The notes under the pieces are model-generated. The model saw only the letters and a list, made by a program, of their open reading frames with translations. It searched no databases and was not told where the DNA came from. A program made the translations under genes and the position numbers. Below are positions 9,494-18,800 of a stretch of DNA of 64,000 nt, in pieces (within the stretch, counting starts at the first letter, position 1; the number at the start of each line of letters is the position of its first letter). The stretch comes from Adhaeribacter rhizoryzae (GTDB taxonomy: Bacteria > Bacteroidota > Bacteroidia > Cytophagales > Hymenobacteraceae). The DNA lies in the NCBI RefSeq assembly GCF_008629685.1, contig NZ_VWSF01000002.1, positions 124,001 through 188,000 on the forward strand, in the 5' to 3' direction.

Positions 9494-10714
9494 GTGAAGA
9501 AAAATATATTAGCATCGTGGTTGCTGTTGTTGTGGCTTTTTATAAGTACCGGCTGCCAGCACGAAGAAGCCAAAGCCGTTGCGCCAACGCCGGAAAAAGA
9601 CTATCTGGTATCGGCCAAACTCGTAACCGAATTGCCCCAGGCTATTTTGCAGGCCATGGCCGACAACCGGGGTTTTCCCGGTATTAAAAATAATATTAAA
9701 AACGATGTTCAGGTATACCAGGTAACCTACCTGACTACTTACCAGGGCAAAGACATACAAGCTTCCGGTTTAATGTGTGTGCCTAAAAATGTAACCGGCG
9801 CTATGCCTATTTTGTCGGGGCAACATGGTACTACTTTCGAGCAGCAGGCTGCACCAACTAACTTTCCGGCTACTTTCTCGGGTTTTGAATTATTTGCTTC
9901 GGCGGGCTACTTAACGGTTATTCCGGATTATATTGGTTATGGCGCGAGCAAAGATATTTTCCACCCGTACTATAACCAGCAATATTCCGCTTCAGCGGTA
10001 ATAGACCTGATTAAAGCAGCACAATCATACGCCAAAAAGAACCAATTGCAGCTAAACGAGCAGCTATTTTTGGTGGGTTATTCCGAAGGTGGCTACGTAA
10101 CACTGGCAGCTCAGAAAGAGATTGAAACCAATCCGAAACATAATTTAACCGTTACGGCTTCGGCTTCTGGGGCGGGTGGTTACGATTTGGTAGATATGCT
10201 GGCCGAGGTAAAATCGGGTAAGCCTTATCCGAATCCTTCTTACCTGGCGTTTATTTTGCAAGCTTTTAACTCAGCTAATGCCTGGAATAGGCCTTTAACC
10301 GAATTATTTAAAGAACCTTATGCTACGGAAATGCCTAAGTTATTTAATGGTGTAGCTAGTGCCGGTGCCATTAACCGTGCTTTACCCAAAGAGCCCGAAA
10401 AGTTATTTAATGCGGAATTTTTCGCTAACCTGAAAAAGGAAGACGGCGAGTTAATCTTTAAAAAAGCGCTGGTTGATAATAGCATTGTAACTAATTGGGT
10501 GCCGCAAAGCCCAACCAAAATATACCAGGGCACGGCCGATGCGGTAGTATTTTACCAGAATTCCAAAAACGCTTACGACACGTTTATTGCTGCCGGCGCC
10601 AAGAATTTGGAATTTATTCCCATCCAAGGCGGTACCCACGGCAGCAGCATCGAACCTATGCTCATGTCGGTTATCCCCTGGTTTCAATCTTTGAAGCAAA
10701 CTCCTAAAGAATAA
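9494..10714 (+). CDS. Secreted alpha/beta hydrolase, secretory-lipase-like lipoprotein
   Basis: A 406-residue alpha/beta hydrolase. The N-terminus is a lipoprotein signal (LLLWLFISTGCQ), placing a lipidated Cys at about residue 21. The nucleophile elbow is GYSEGGY with Ser197. The C-terminal QGTADAVVFYQNS and GGTHGSS segments fit the catalytic Asp and His. The arrangement resembles the secretory lipase (LIP) family known from fungi and bacteria, where ester or peptide bonds of exogenous substrates are hydrolysed. It is followed by a strong terminator, so it is transcribed alone. Whether it acts on lipids is inference. Confidence 0.8.
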   Translation: MKKNILASWLLLLWLFISTGCQHEEAKAVAPTPEKDYLVSAKLVTELPQAILQAMADNRGFPGIKNNIKNDVQVYQVTYLTTYQGKDIQASGLMCVPKNVTGAMPILSGQHGTTFEQQAAPTNFPATFSGFELFASAGYLTVIPDYIGYGASKDIFHPYYNQQYSASAVIDLIKAAQSYAKKNQLQLNEQLFLVGYSEGGYVTLAAQKEIETNPKHNLTVTASASGAGGYDLVDMLAEVKSGKPYPNPSYLAFILQAFNSANAWNRPLTELFKEPYATEMPKLFNGVASAGAINRALPKEPEKLFNAEFFANLKKEDGELIFKKALVDNSIVTNWVPQSPTKIYQGTADAVVFYQNSKNAYDTFIAAGAKNLEFIPIQGGTHGSSIEPMLMSVIPWFQSLKQTPKE

Positions 10715-10748
10715 ATTAACTTGTTGCAGATTAATCTTCTAAAAAAAA

Positions 10749-10788
10749 AGAAAGAGCGGTTGCCCAAGTAGCCGCTCTTTCTTTTTTA
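10749..10788 (+). terminator. Intrinsic terminator after the lipase gene
   Basis: A perfect 10-bp stem (GAAAGAGCGG at 10750-10759 with CCGCTCTTTC at 10772-10781) is followed by a T run. It lies 35 bases past the lipase stop codon. Confidence 0.9.
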
Positions 10789-10947
10789 TAGGGCTATAAC
10801 AGCATATATTTTGGATCAGCAAACTTTATCAAATTGCTTCTTCGCCGCTGGCCTGAGTCAAGTCGAAGGTTTTACTTAAAGTTCGGATACAGGCGATGCT
10901 CCGCTTAATACTTCCGCCAATAAATTATTTGACAACAGAAAGCCAGC

Positions 10948-11135
10948 AGCTACGAAGCAAACTACATCAGTTTGGGCGATGAGGGCCTTTCAGATTTCCG
11001 GTGCGCAGCATTGCGAGGTACGAGCAAAGGAAAGATGAGCAGCCCGAATGACCAAACGGGGCCTCGCGGCCGGGAGCAAACTTAAACAGTAACTAACAGT
11101 TAGCACCTCCGCCTTGAAAGATGAAATCTTTCAAA
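10948..11135 (+). ncRNA. Candidate structured RNA element, copy 1
   Basis: This 188-base element recurs at 34580-34768 with the same length. The first 60 bases and the 3' hairpin are nearly identical, and the middle differs mainly by paired exchanges. Hairpins: TTGC 11011-11014 with GCAA 11024-11027, continued by a tandem G-A pair and a G-C pair; GGCC 11060-11063 with GGCC 11068-11071; and a 9-bp stem 11114-11122 with 11126-11134. The tandem GA pairing favours the plus strand as the RNA. It lies between convergent genes, 52 bases from the MFS stop codon. No promoter or T-run terminator is obvious, so a 3'-UTR element or a mobile repeat is possible. Confidence 0.55.
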
Positions 11136-11187
11136 AAAGAAACTTATAACCGCAATACAAAAAATTATTTAAAACCCCAATATTTCA

Positions 11188-12438
11188 TCAGCTCACTACC
11201 TTCAACTGCCTAATAATAAAAATACACAACAGCGTAGCTACCGAAGCAATAATGCCAATAGTATTAAAATGCACCAAGGTACCCGCTGCCGTTTTCTGAA
11301 TAATTAATCCGGATAAAAAAGCCGAAGCCCCCGAAGATAACTGCTGAATAGAAGAATTAAAACTCATAAAACTGCCCCTTAGTTTAGGCGCCACGCTAGA
11401 CGTTGTAAGCGCTACTGCCGGCACAAAGCGGGCACCAAACCCAATAAAAAAGGTAGTGGTAATTATTAAAACCAGAAAATGAGGCGCCGGCTTTAAATTG
11501 GTTAATAATAATATGGGAATAATTGAAAAAATAGCAGTGTACATAAAAACACGTTGCTTCCCAAATTTATCGGCCAGGCGGCCGGCGATCTGCGAGGTAA
11601 CTACCGAAGCCAGCCCGCCAAACATATACATGTAAGCCAGTTCATTTTCGGCAAAGCCCACGTTCGATACTAAGTAAGGACTAATAAAAGGCACCACCGT
11701 AAAGCCGGCCAGCGTTAGCATTACCATCAGCAATAAGGCCCAAAGCAGGTTTTTATTCCGTAATATTTCGCCTACAACAGCCAGCGGATTACTTTTAATA
11801 GCACTGGTTAAATGGCCTCTCATAGGAGGTAGTACCAGAAAAGCTATAAGCAGCACCAGGAAACTCAGGCCGGTAAGTAAAAAGAAAGGCGCGTGCCAGT
11901 TAAGCCGGCTGGCCAGATATAAACCTACCGGAATGCCAGCAATAGAAGCTACCGAAAACGCTGCCATTACTTTGCCCGTAGCCGCACCCCGGCGTTTTTC
12001 CGGAATAGCATCGCCGATAATGGCAAAAACCAAAGCCCCAATGACCCCGCCAAAAGCACCTGCCAAAATACGCGCCAGGAGTAATAAGCTATAATTGGGC
12101 GCAATAGCGCAGCAAAAAGTACCTAAAATAAAGCCAATATATAAGGCCAGCAAAGCATTTTTACGGTCGAACTTATCGATAAACAAAGTGCTGATAAAAC
12201 CCGAAAGCGCCGCACTAAAGGTGTAAGCCGAAACCAAAAAACCGAATTCTTTGGGTGAAATAGTAAAAACCCGCATGAGTTGCGGCCCTAAGGGCATCAT
12301 AATTACAAAATCCATGATGTGGGTAAACTGGATAGCCGCCAGAATAAACAACAGCCAACCTTCCCGGATTACTTTTTTGGGCACAATAGAATTCTCACCA
12401 TTGGGTTGTAAAGGCAAGCTATCATTAACAGAAGACAT
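11188..12438 (-). CDS. MFS transporter (drug/sugar efflux type)
   Basis: A 416-residue integral membrane protein with 12 predicted helices and a charged cytoplasmic N-terminus. The loop 2-3 motif appears as DKFDRKNALL, and GRLADKFGKQRVFM is the equivalent loop in the second half. This is the major facilitator fold, closest in overall layout to AraJ/Bcr-type proton-driven exporters. No regulator or substrate-linked gene is adjacent. The downstream side carries the structured RNA element. Family assignment is firm, the substrate is unknown. Confidence 0.88.
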   Translation of the reverse strand: MSSVNDSLPLQPNGENSIVPKKVIREGWLLFILAAIQFTHIMDFVIMMPLGPQLMRVFTISPKEFGFLVSAYTFSAALSGFISTLFIDKFDRKNALLALYIGFILGTFCCAIAPNYSLLLLARILAGAFGGVIGALVFAIIGDAIPEKRRGAATGKVMAAFSVASIAGIPVGLYLASRLNWHAPFFLLTGLSFLVLLIAFLVLPPMRGHLTSAIKSNPLAVVGEILRNKNLLWALLLMVMLTLAGFTVVPFISPYLVSNVGFAENELAYMYMFGGLASVVTSQIAGRLADKFGKQRVFMYTAIFSIIPILLLTNLKPAPHFLVLIITTTFFIGFGARFVPAVALTTSSVAPKLRGSFMSFNSSIQQLSSGASAFLSGLIIQKTAAGTLVHFNTIGIIASVATLLCIFIIRQLKVVS

Positions 12439-12586
12439 ATATTTTTTGCTTAAAGCGTTTTTACAATTTTAATTACTCAGCGCAAAGTTACGTATAAATA
12501 AGCCGGTATACGGCAAAGTCGCTGGCAGCGATTACGCGTTTGTTTTAAAGAGAAACCAGGAATATTTTATTGCGGTTATAGCAAAT

Positions 12587-12880
12587 ATGGGCAAGAAAAA
12601 GAAAGATGCGGCTATTTGCGGGTTGTGTAACCGCGAGGTAAGTTTTGTGACCAAGCATCATTTGCTACCCAAGCAGGAGGGCGGTAAACATTCCGAAACC
12701 GTAGATTTATGCCAACCCTGCCACAGCACCATTCATCTTAATTTTACCAACCAGGAACTCGCCCGCAATTTCCGGAGCATTAGTGCGCTGCAGCAAGCCG
12801 AGCCCCTGCAAAAATACTTGCGCTGGATACGAAACAAAAATGTAGATGTCCTGAAAAACCGTCGCGGCAAACGTCATTAA
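12587..12880 (+). CDS. Small HNH-type protein
   Basis: A 97-residue protein with two CxxC pairs (CGLC at residues 11-14 and CQPC near 44-47) and the HNH core THHLLPKQEGG followed by CHSTIH. The metal-binding layout matches stand-alone HNH endonuclease-fold proteins. The C-terminus is very basic (KNRRGKRH), consistent with nucleic acid binding. No phage, intron or restriction genes surround it, so it may be a domesticated nuclease rather than a homing enzyme. Function is not established. Confidence 0.75.
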   Translation: MGKKKKDAAICGLCNREVSFVTKHHLLPKQEGGKHSETVDLCQPCHSTIHLNFTNQELARNFRSISALQQAEPLQKYLRWIRNKNVDVLKNRRGKRH

Positions 12881-13005
12881 CTTTAACCCAGGTTTTGTTA
12901 CTGATATTGCTGAATAACATGGGGTAATAACTACAGCAAATATTAAAATAATCAGCCACTTAAGTCGCTTAACAAATTAAATTATAAATAAGAAAAGATG
13001 CTGGA

Positions 13006-13040
13006 AGTTGCTCTCTTGTTTTAGGAGGGGAAGGGGTGAT
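13006..13040. repeat. Short intergenic G-rich repeat, copy 1
   Basis: It contains TTGTTTTAGGAGGGG followed by AAGGGGT. A closely similar sequence with a better-formed hairpin occurs at 45777-45807. Here the left arm is degenerate. Confidence 0.5.
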
Positions 13041-13166
13041 AAAAATTTACCTATTATTTTATGCCTTCTTATTTTGGTCCTTGTGTTTAATTTAGTAACC
13101 GCCGCAATATTTTAAAGGTTGGCTTAAAACTTCTAACTTGCCGCAGTTCATCAGCCCCTAAACAAC

Positions 13167-14240
13167 ATGCAGCGTACTTTTATACCTTTTAACCAGGTAA
13201 AACACCAAAAAGCCATTATTGTGGATAGCCTGCATCCGAACGGCTTGGTATTATCGCATTGGCGCGGCGCCCCTACACCACCCGAACTGGAAGGCGATAC
13301 CAGCGCCGATATTGTTTTAAATGCGTTGCGAGCCGCTAACCTGAACCTGAATTACGAATTTGTAACGACTAACCATTTTGATGTTGACGGTTTTGTGGGC
13401 GTCTGGGCATTACTTAACCCCGAAATGGCTTTAACCTACGAATCTGTTCTACGTCAGGCCGCTCTAATCGGCGATTTTCGGGAGCTTGATTTAAATAAAA
13501 CTGGTGCCGACCACGCCTTAAAATTAGTTTGCTGGATAAACGCCAAAGAAAAAGAGCTTTTTTACCCACCATTTGGTGCCGGCGAAACCGAAGAAAATGA
13601 AGTAATTGCCTCGTTACCCAAGTTTCATTATTTTCTGCGGGAATTTGCCCGCGTATTGCAACAGCCAGAAACCGAGCAAGCCGTTTGGGGACCCGAGTAC
13701 CGCCAGGTATTACAAGATTATGCCCAAGTGCAGAGCTCAGCTACTGTCATAAAAAAATATCCGGCTATTGGTTTGGTGTGCGTGCAAACCCCGGAGCCGG
13801 TACATTATTATGCGCTTTTTAGCGTAACGGCTGGGTTCGATATAGTGCTGGCGCAGTACCAGGGCAATCGTTACGAACTGGAATATAAATATACTACTTG
13901 GGTTGATATTCAATCGCGGCCAACCTTACCCCGGCTTTTGCTTGCACCGCTGGTTACCGACCTGAATAATGCCGAAACAGCTGCTGGCTTAACCTGGACA
14001 GCCGAAAATATTACTGATACCGGGCCTATTTTGCGCTTGGCTGGTAACCAACTAACCCGCGTAGAGCGATATGCCAACTCAACGGAGCGCCCTATTTATG
14101 CTTCCGGCTTGGCCGCCCATGATTTCGAAAACAAGGTAGTTGCTTATTTTAATAAAGCTTATACAAACATATTGCCGGCGAAAAACTGGACCTGGGAGAA
14201 GATTAAAACCCTGAACCGCAACCTGTTTGCGCAAAGCTGA
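13167..14240 (+). CDS. Uncharacterised protein with DHH-like acidic motif
   Basis: A 357-residue soluble protein without signal peptide or membrane helix. I do not recognise it with certainty; it resembles a Bacteroidota domain-of-unknown-function family (possibly DUF6687). The stretch NHFDVDGFVGVWALL near residues 70-84 and GADHALKL near 110 recall the metal-binding DHH phosphoesterase motifs (HxDxDG), which would imply a phosphohydrolase. The complete DHH/DHHA1 architecture was not found. It stands alone between an HNH gene and a universal stress gene. It looks like a real gene by codon use and length. Confidence 0.7.
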   Translation: MQRTFIPFNQVKHQKAIIVDSLHPNGLVLSHWRGAPTPPELEGDTSADIVLNALRAANLNLNYEFVTTNHFDVDGFVGVWALLNPEMALTYESVLRQAALIGDFRELDLNKTGADHALKLVCWINAKEKELFYPPFGAGETEENEVIASLPKFHYFLREFARVLQQPETEQAVWGPEYRQVLQDYAQVQSSATVIKKYPAIGLVCVQTPEPVHYYALFSVTAGFDIVLAQYQGNRYELEYKYTTWVDIQSRPTLPRLLLAPLVTDLNNAETAAGLTWTAENITDTGPILRLAGNQLTRVERYANSTERPIYASGLAAHDFENKVVAYFNKAYTNILPAKNWTWEKIKTLNRNLFAQS

Positions 14241-14332
14241 TGGTTAAAATATAACAATAAATTAACAGCAATGCGTATATTTAATAATAGAACCAAGTGT
14301 AAATTTACCTTCCGGGCCTAAGCCTCCTAGCT

Positions 14333-15169
14333 ATGAAAAAAATAATTTGCCCTACTGATTTCTCGAAAGCAGCTACCAATGCCGTTGAATTTGCCGCCAT
14401 TATTGCCGGACGTACCGGGGCCTCTATCACCCTTTTACACGTGCTGCACCTGCCTATATTAGATACCACCGAAACGGCTATGGTGGCTACCGAAGTTTTG
14501 GGAGAACAGCGGCGGTATGCCCAGGAAAAACTGCACGCGTTGAGCCATTATTTAAACGAAAAACACCGGTCCTATAATATTCAAACCGATTACCTGATTA
14601 AAGAATCGTTGCTGGGCGATGAAGTAAAACGCCTCACCGATACCCAAGGCTACGATTTGGTAGTGATTGGTTCTACGGGCGGCGGCAATTCTTTAGAAGA
14701 AATATTAATTGGCAGCAATACCTCTGCGGTTATAGAACGGGTAAAATGTCCGGTACTTACTATACCGTTAAAAGCACAACCGGCACCTTTTCAGCATCTG
14801 GTATATGCCTCTAACTACGAAAAGGAAGACGCCGTAGCGCTGCAACAGGTATTGCAATTTGCACAATTATTTGGGGCCCGGGTCGAGATTGTACACGTGA
14901 GCGCCGAAACCAGTCCTGAAAATTCTAAAGCCAACCAGTACCGGGAGCGTTTAAGACAAGAACTACCAGATTTTGAACTGGACTTCCACGAGGTCGTTCA
15001 CCCGGATGAAGTAGAAGGTATGAAAAAGTACCTGGCCGATAAAAATGCTGATTTGCTAACGATTCTGAAGAAAAGGCGCGGATTCTTTCACAATTTATTC
15101 AGCCAAAGTTTTTCGGAGCAGCTTACCTACCAAAGCAAACTCCCCCTGCTCATTATTCACGAGCCGTAA
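14333..15169 (+). CDS. Universal stress protein, tandem UspA domains
   Basis: A 278-residue cytosolic protein with two Usp folds. The first domain (about 1-145) begins KKIICPTDFSKAATNA and keeps the ATP-binding G-2x-G-9x-G(S/T) signature in VVIGSTGGG...LIGSNTS. The second (about 155-278) is divergent and lacks a complete signature. Such proteins bind ATP and respond to starvation or oxygen stress. A second tandem Usp is at 28603-29412. Transcribed alone, with 92 bases to the upstream gene. Confidence 0.9.
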   Translation: MKKIICPTDFSKAATNAVEFAAIIAGRTGASITLLHVLHLPILDTTETAMVATEVLGEQRRYAQEKLHALSHYLNEKHRSYNIQTDYLIKESLLGDEVKRLTDTQGYDLVVIGSTGGGNSLEEILIGSNTSAVIERVKCPVLTIPLKAQPAPFQHLVYASNYEKEDAVALQQVLQFAQLFGARVEIVHVSAETSPENSKANQYRERLRQELPDFELDFHEVVHPDEVEGMKKYLADKNADLLTILKKRRGFFHNLFSQSFSEQLTYQSKLPLLIIHEP

Positions 15170-15237
15170 GGTAATATTTACTGTTTATTAAGATATAAAT
15201 TTAATATTTATTGCCTACGCTTCTGCAAAACTACTAC

Positions 15238-15681
15238 ATGATTCGGGAATATTCTGGAGAAGACAAAAACGAACTCCTAAACCTGCTCCGGCTGAATACC
15301 CCACAATATTTTGCACCACCAGAAGAAGCTGATTTTATTAATTACCTGGATTATTACCGGGAAGATTACTTTGTAGTGGAAAACAACGGGCAAATTATTG
15401 GCTCAGGCGGTATAAATTATTTTCCCCATAACCACGAATCCCGCTTATCCTGGGATATTATTCATCCTGATTTTCAGGGAAGAGGAATTGGCAAAGAGCT
15501 AACGCAACACCGGATAAATCTGCTCCAAAATAACCCGGCTATAAATATTGTTTGTGTAAGAACCACCCAATTGGTTTATCAGTTTTACCAGAAAATGGGG
15601 TTTGTACTGGAAAAAACCGAAAAAGATTTTTGGGCTCCAGGGTTCGACCTGTACCAAATGAAGATGATCCTGAATAAATAA
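15238..15681 (+). CDS. GNAT family N-acetyltransferase
   Basis: A 147-residue acetyltransferase. The acetyl-CoA binding loop is DFQGRGIGKELTQHRI, a good match to Q/RxxGxG/A, and the fourth strand with YQKMGFVLEKTE closes the fold. The start is the ATG at 15238 (MIREYSGEDKNELL); the longer frame would need a TTG at 15211. The acceptor molecule is unknown. A palindromic intergenic repeat follows the stop codon. Confidence 0.85.
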   Translation: MIREYSGEDKNELLNLLRLNTPQYFAPPEEADFINYLDYYREDYFVVENNGQIIGSGGINYFPHNHESRLSWDIIHPDFQGRGIGKELTQHRINLLQNNPAINIVCVRTTQLVYQFYQKMGFVLEKTEKDFWAPGFDLYQMKMILNK

Positions 15682-15712
15682 CTGATGTTACTTTAATGTT
15701 TATAAAGAGATT

Positions 15713-15799
15713 TAAGTAATCCAGTTCTGTCATTCAGGAGGAAACTATTTAGTTACCTGCCAAATAGGCTCCTCCTGAATGACAGCGTTGGATTACTTA
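15713..15799. repeat. TGTCATTC palindromic repeat, copy 1 (longest form)
   Basis: A long hairpin: TAAGTAATCCA (left) with TGGATTACTTA (right), inside it CTGTCATTCAGGAG with CTCCTGAATGACAG, then CTATTT with AAATAG around a loop. Related palindromes lie at 41480, 41652 and 52233. It sits between the acetyltransferase and sbcC genes, which converge. Confidence 0.85.
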
Positions 15800-15854
15800 G
15801 ACAATGAATTGCTTACAATAATATTTTAGCGACCTCAGTAAATAATACTACTTT

Positions 15855-18800
15855 TTAATTGTAAGCATCGGTAGCATGGCCTACTATTTGGAGTTTGCTG
15901 GTGCCGCCCGTCATTTTAATTACCTGAATTTGGGTGCTGATGCGTTCTTTCAGTGCTTCTACGTGCGATATAATACCAATCATTTTGCCGCTGGCTTGCA
16001 GGTTTTCGAGCGAAGAAATAGCGGTATCTAGTGTTTCGGCATCCAAGGTGCCAAAGCCTTCGTCTATAAACAGCGAGCCAATCTGGGCTTGCCGGCCCGC
16101 TAAATCAGATAAGCCCAGTGCCAGCGCTAAACTTACCAGGAAACTTTCGCCGCCCGATAAAGTAGTCATGGGCCGAACGGCATCTGCCTGGTAAGTGTCT
16201 ATAATTTGTAACTCCAAGTCTTGTTCCGGGCTTTTTAATATTTTGTAGCGCTGGTTTATTTTAAGCAAATGCCGGTTGGCCAGCATAACCAGGCGAGCCA
16301 GCGTAAGCCCCTGGGCAAACTTGCTGAATTTTTTGCCATCGGCCGAGCCGATTAAATTGGCTAATTTATCCCAACGCAAATATTCTTTTTGCTGCACTTC
16401 TATTTGCCGGGCTAGCTCCTGGTGGCGGGCTTTTAGTTCGGTGTCTTTTTTCAAAAGCTCTTCTAAGCGGCCAATATCGCGGTTATGCAGGTTTATTTCA
16501 CTTTCTATTTGTAGTGTTTGGGTAGTTAGGGTTTCTTCGTTTTCGGTGGTTAATGCCCGCGCAATTTCTTTCTGTAAATTTATTTCGGTGTGCTGTAATA
16601 ATTGGGTTGCCGAAGCCAGGCTGTTTTCCAGTTGCTGCTGGCGGGTCGCAATCTGCTGGGCTTCTTCCTCCGATAAAAACAACTCTACCAACGCTTCTAC
16701 GGAACTAATGCCTTTGGCTTGAATTTGGGCGGTAAGATTCCGGGTTAGCTGGTCAAATTCGGCTTGCAAACGTTCTCCTTCCTGTTGGCGTTCGGCTTGC
16801 TGTTTCTGGTTCAGGTTTAAGGCTTCTTGCTTCTGGTTTAAAGTTACGCGCCAGGTATTTACCAATTCTGTTTGCTGATTGGCTTCCTGTTGTAATCTTT
16901 CGCGTTCAGCGGTGGGTTGTTTATCACCAAATAAAGCTTTGCGTTCGGTTTCTAAATTTTGCAGCGTTGTTAGTTGGTGTTCCAGTTCCTTTTGTTGGGC
17001 AACCAAGGTGTTTTTCTTCTCGCTTAATATTTCGAGTGTTTTTTGCAGGTCGGTTTCGGTTTGCTTTTGGGTAAGTTGCAAATCGCGAAGCAAATTATTG
17101 TTTTTGCTATAAGCCGCTGCCCTGGCGGTTAATTCTTTTTCTAAATATTCGCGCTGGTTAAAATCGAAGGTTAAATTAAACTCCGAGAGGAAAGAACTGG
17201 CATCGGCGGTAAAATGCTTTTCCTGTTCGCGCAGGTCAATGAGTTCATCGGCTATACGACGGATTAAACTTTGAGTGCCTTTAATTTTTTCGGCTACCTG
17301 GCCTAATTCGTTTTCGGCCCGGAACGCAGCTTCCCGGTTTTGTACGATTTTCTGCTCCAGTGTTTTCAATTGGTTTTCCAACTCCCGAATTTGCCCAATA
17401 GTACGGCGGCATTTTTCGTATTCCTGCTGCTTGTTTTGGCAAACCCTCCTGATTAAAATTAAATTGCTAATATCCAGAGGTTTGGGTAATTGGTTGTTAT
17501 GCTGCTCAAACTTCTGTAAAATATTGGCTGTCTCGGTTTTTAAATTTTTAACCTGTTCTGTATCAGCGGCCATCCGGGTTTCGAGCGTGGTAATTTGCGT
17601 AACCTGGCGATTTACCTGCGCCGTAAAGTCAGTTACATATTGCTGGTAAGCATTGCGTTTTTCTTCGGCTTCGGTTAACCGGGTTTGGTATTGGTGCTGC
17701 ACAAAGGGGTGCTGGTCGGAGCCACACAAAGGGCAGGCTTCGCCGGATTTTAATAATTCCCGGTCTTTTTCGTATTTCTGAATCCGGATTTCCAGTTCTA
17801 CCAGCGCTTGCAAATCTTTTAAATGAGCTTCCGCTTCTGCCTGCTGTTTTTGGAAAAGCAAATGTTCGGCGCGGGCATTTTCGAGGTTCTGGCTATTTTG
17901 CGCTATTAGTTTAGTTAATTCAACTTCACGGGTTTGTAGTTGGGTAAACTGCTCGGCCAGTTGGGCTTGCTGCTCGCACAGGCTAATCAGGGTGGGTAAA
18001 CTACTGGCTGTAGCTTCCAGTTCCTCCAGGGTTTTACCGGCTAATATTTGTTTTAACTGCGCGTGTAGGTTTTGGCGGTCTGTTTCGGTTGCGGTAACGG
18101 TACGTTGGTAGCGGGTAATATTTTCCTGAATAACATCCAGGTTTTTCTCCTCAGTCTGGTTTTGTTTTTCCAGGTTTGCTTTTTCCAGTTCTTTTTTCCC
18201 AATATCCTGGTAAACAGCTTTTAAATCCTGAATAAAATGCCGGAAGTTATCCAGTTCGCGTTCCAGGCAAGCCTCGCCTTCGTGTTCGCCTAACCAGTGC
18301 TGCAAGTCCAGAATTTGCCCGTTTAATTTATTCAGATCGGTTTGCTTTTTAGCAGTTTGTTCGGTTGCGGTATTAACTTCGGTATTTAACTTATTATGAG
18401 CAGTTAAAGCGTGCTCGTAAGCTTCCCGCTGGTGTTTAATATTCGCATCCAGCCTGATTACCTTTTCCAGAATTGGCTGCGCTTGTTGCAGATTACCAGC
18501 GGCGACTTTAGCATTTTCTTCGGCTTGGTTTAACTGGTTGGCTGCTTCCCGGGCTTCGGTTTGCAGCGCTGGCAATTGCTGGTTTAAGCTTGCGAGGGTT
18601 TGGGCAATATTTTTATAATAGTTCTGGGTGGTTTCTAGCTGGGCCAACGCCGGCTTGTAAACCAAAGCCTGCTGGTGCTGTTGTAACCGCTGAAACTGTG
18701 GTTGCTGACTGATGCTCAGCGCTTGTTGTTCGGCCAGATGGTTGGTGACTTCCTGCTTCTGTAGTGCTAGTTTTTGTAAATTTTGCAGCCAGTTTACCTG

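Noticed and set aside
10948-11090. Reading frame of about 45 codons through both structured elements
   Set aside because: The frame ends in a stop codon at the same position in both copies, but it has no suitable start codon except a late ATG, and the differences between copies are mostly nonsynonymous and paired, so RNA structure explains it better.
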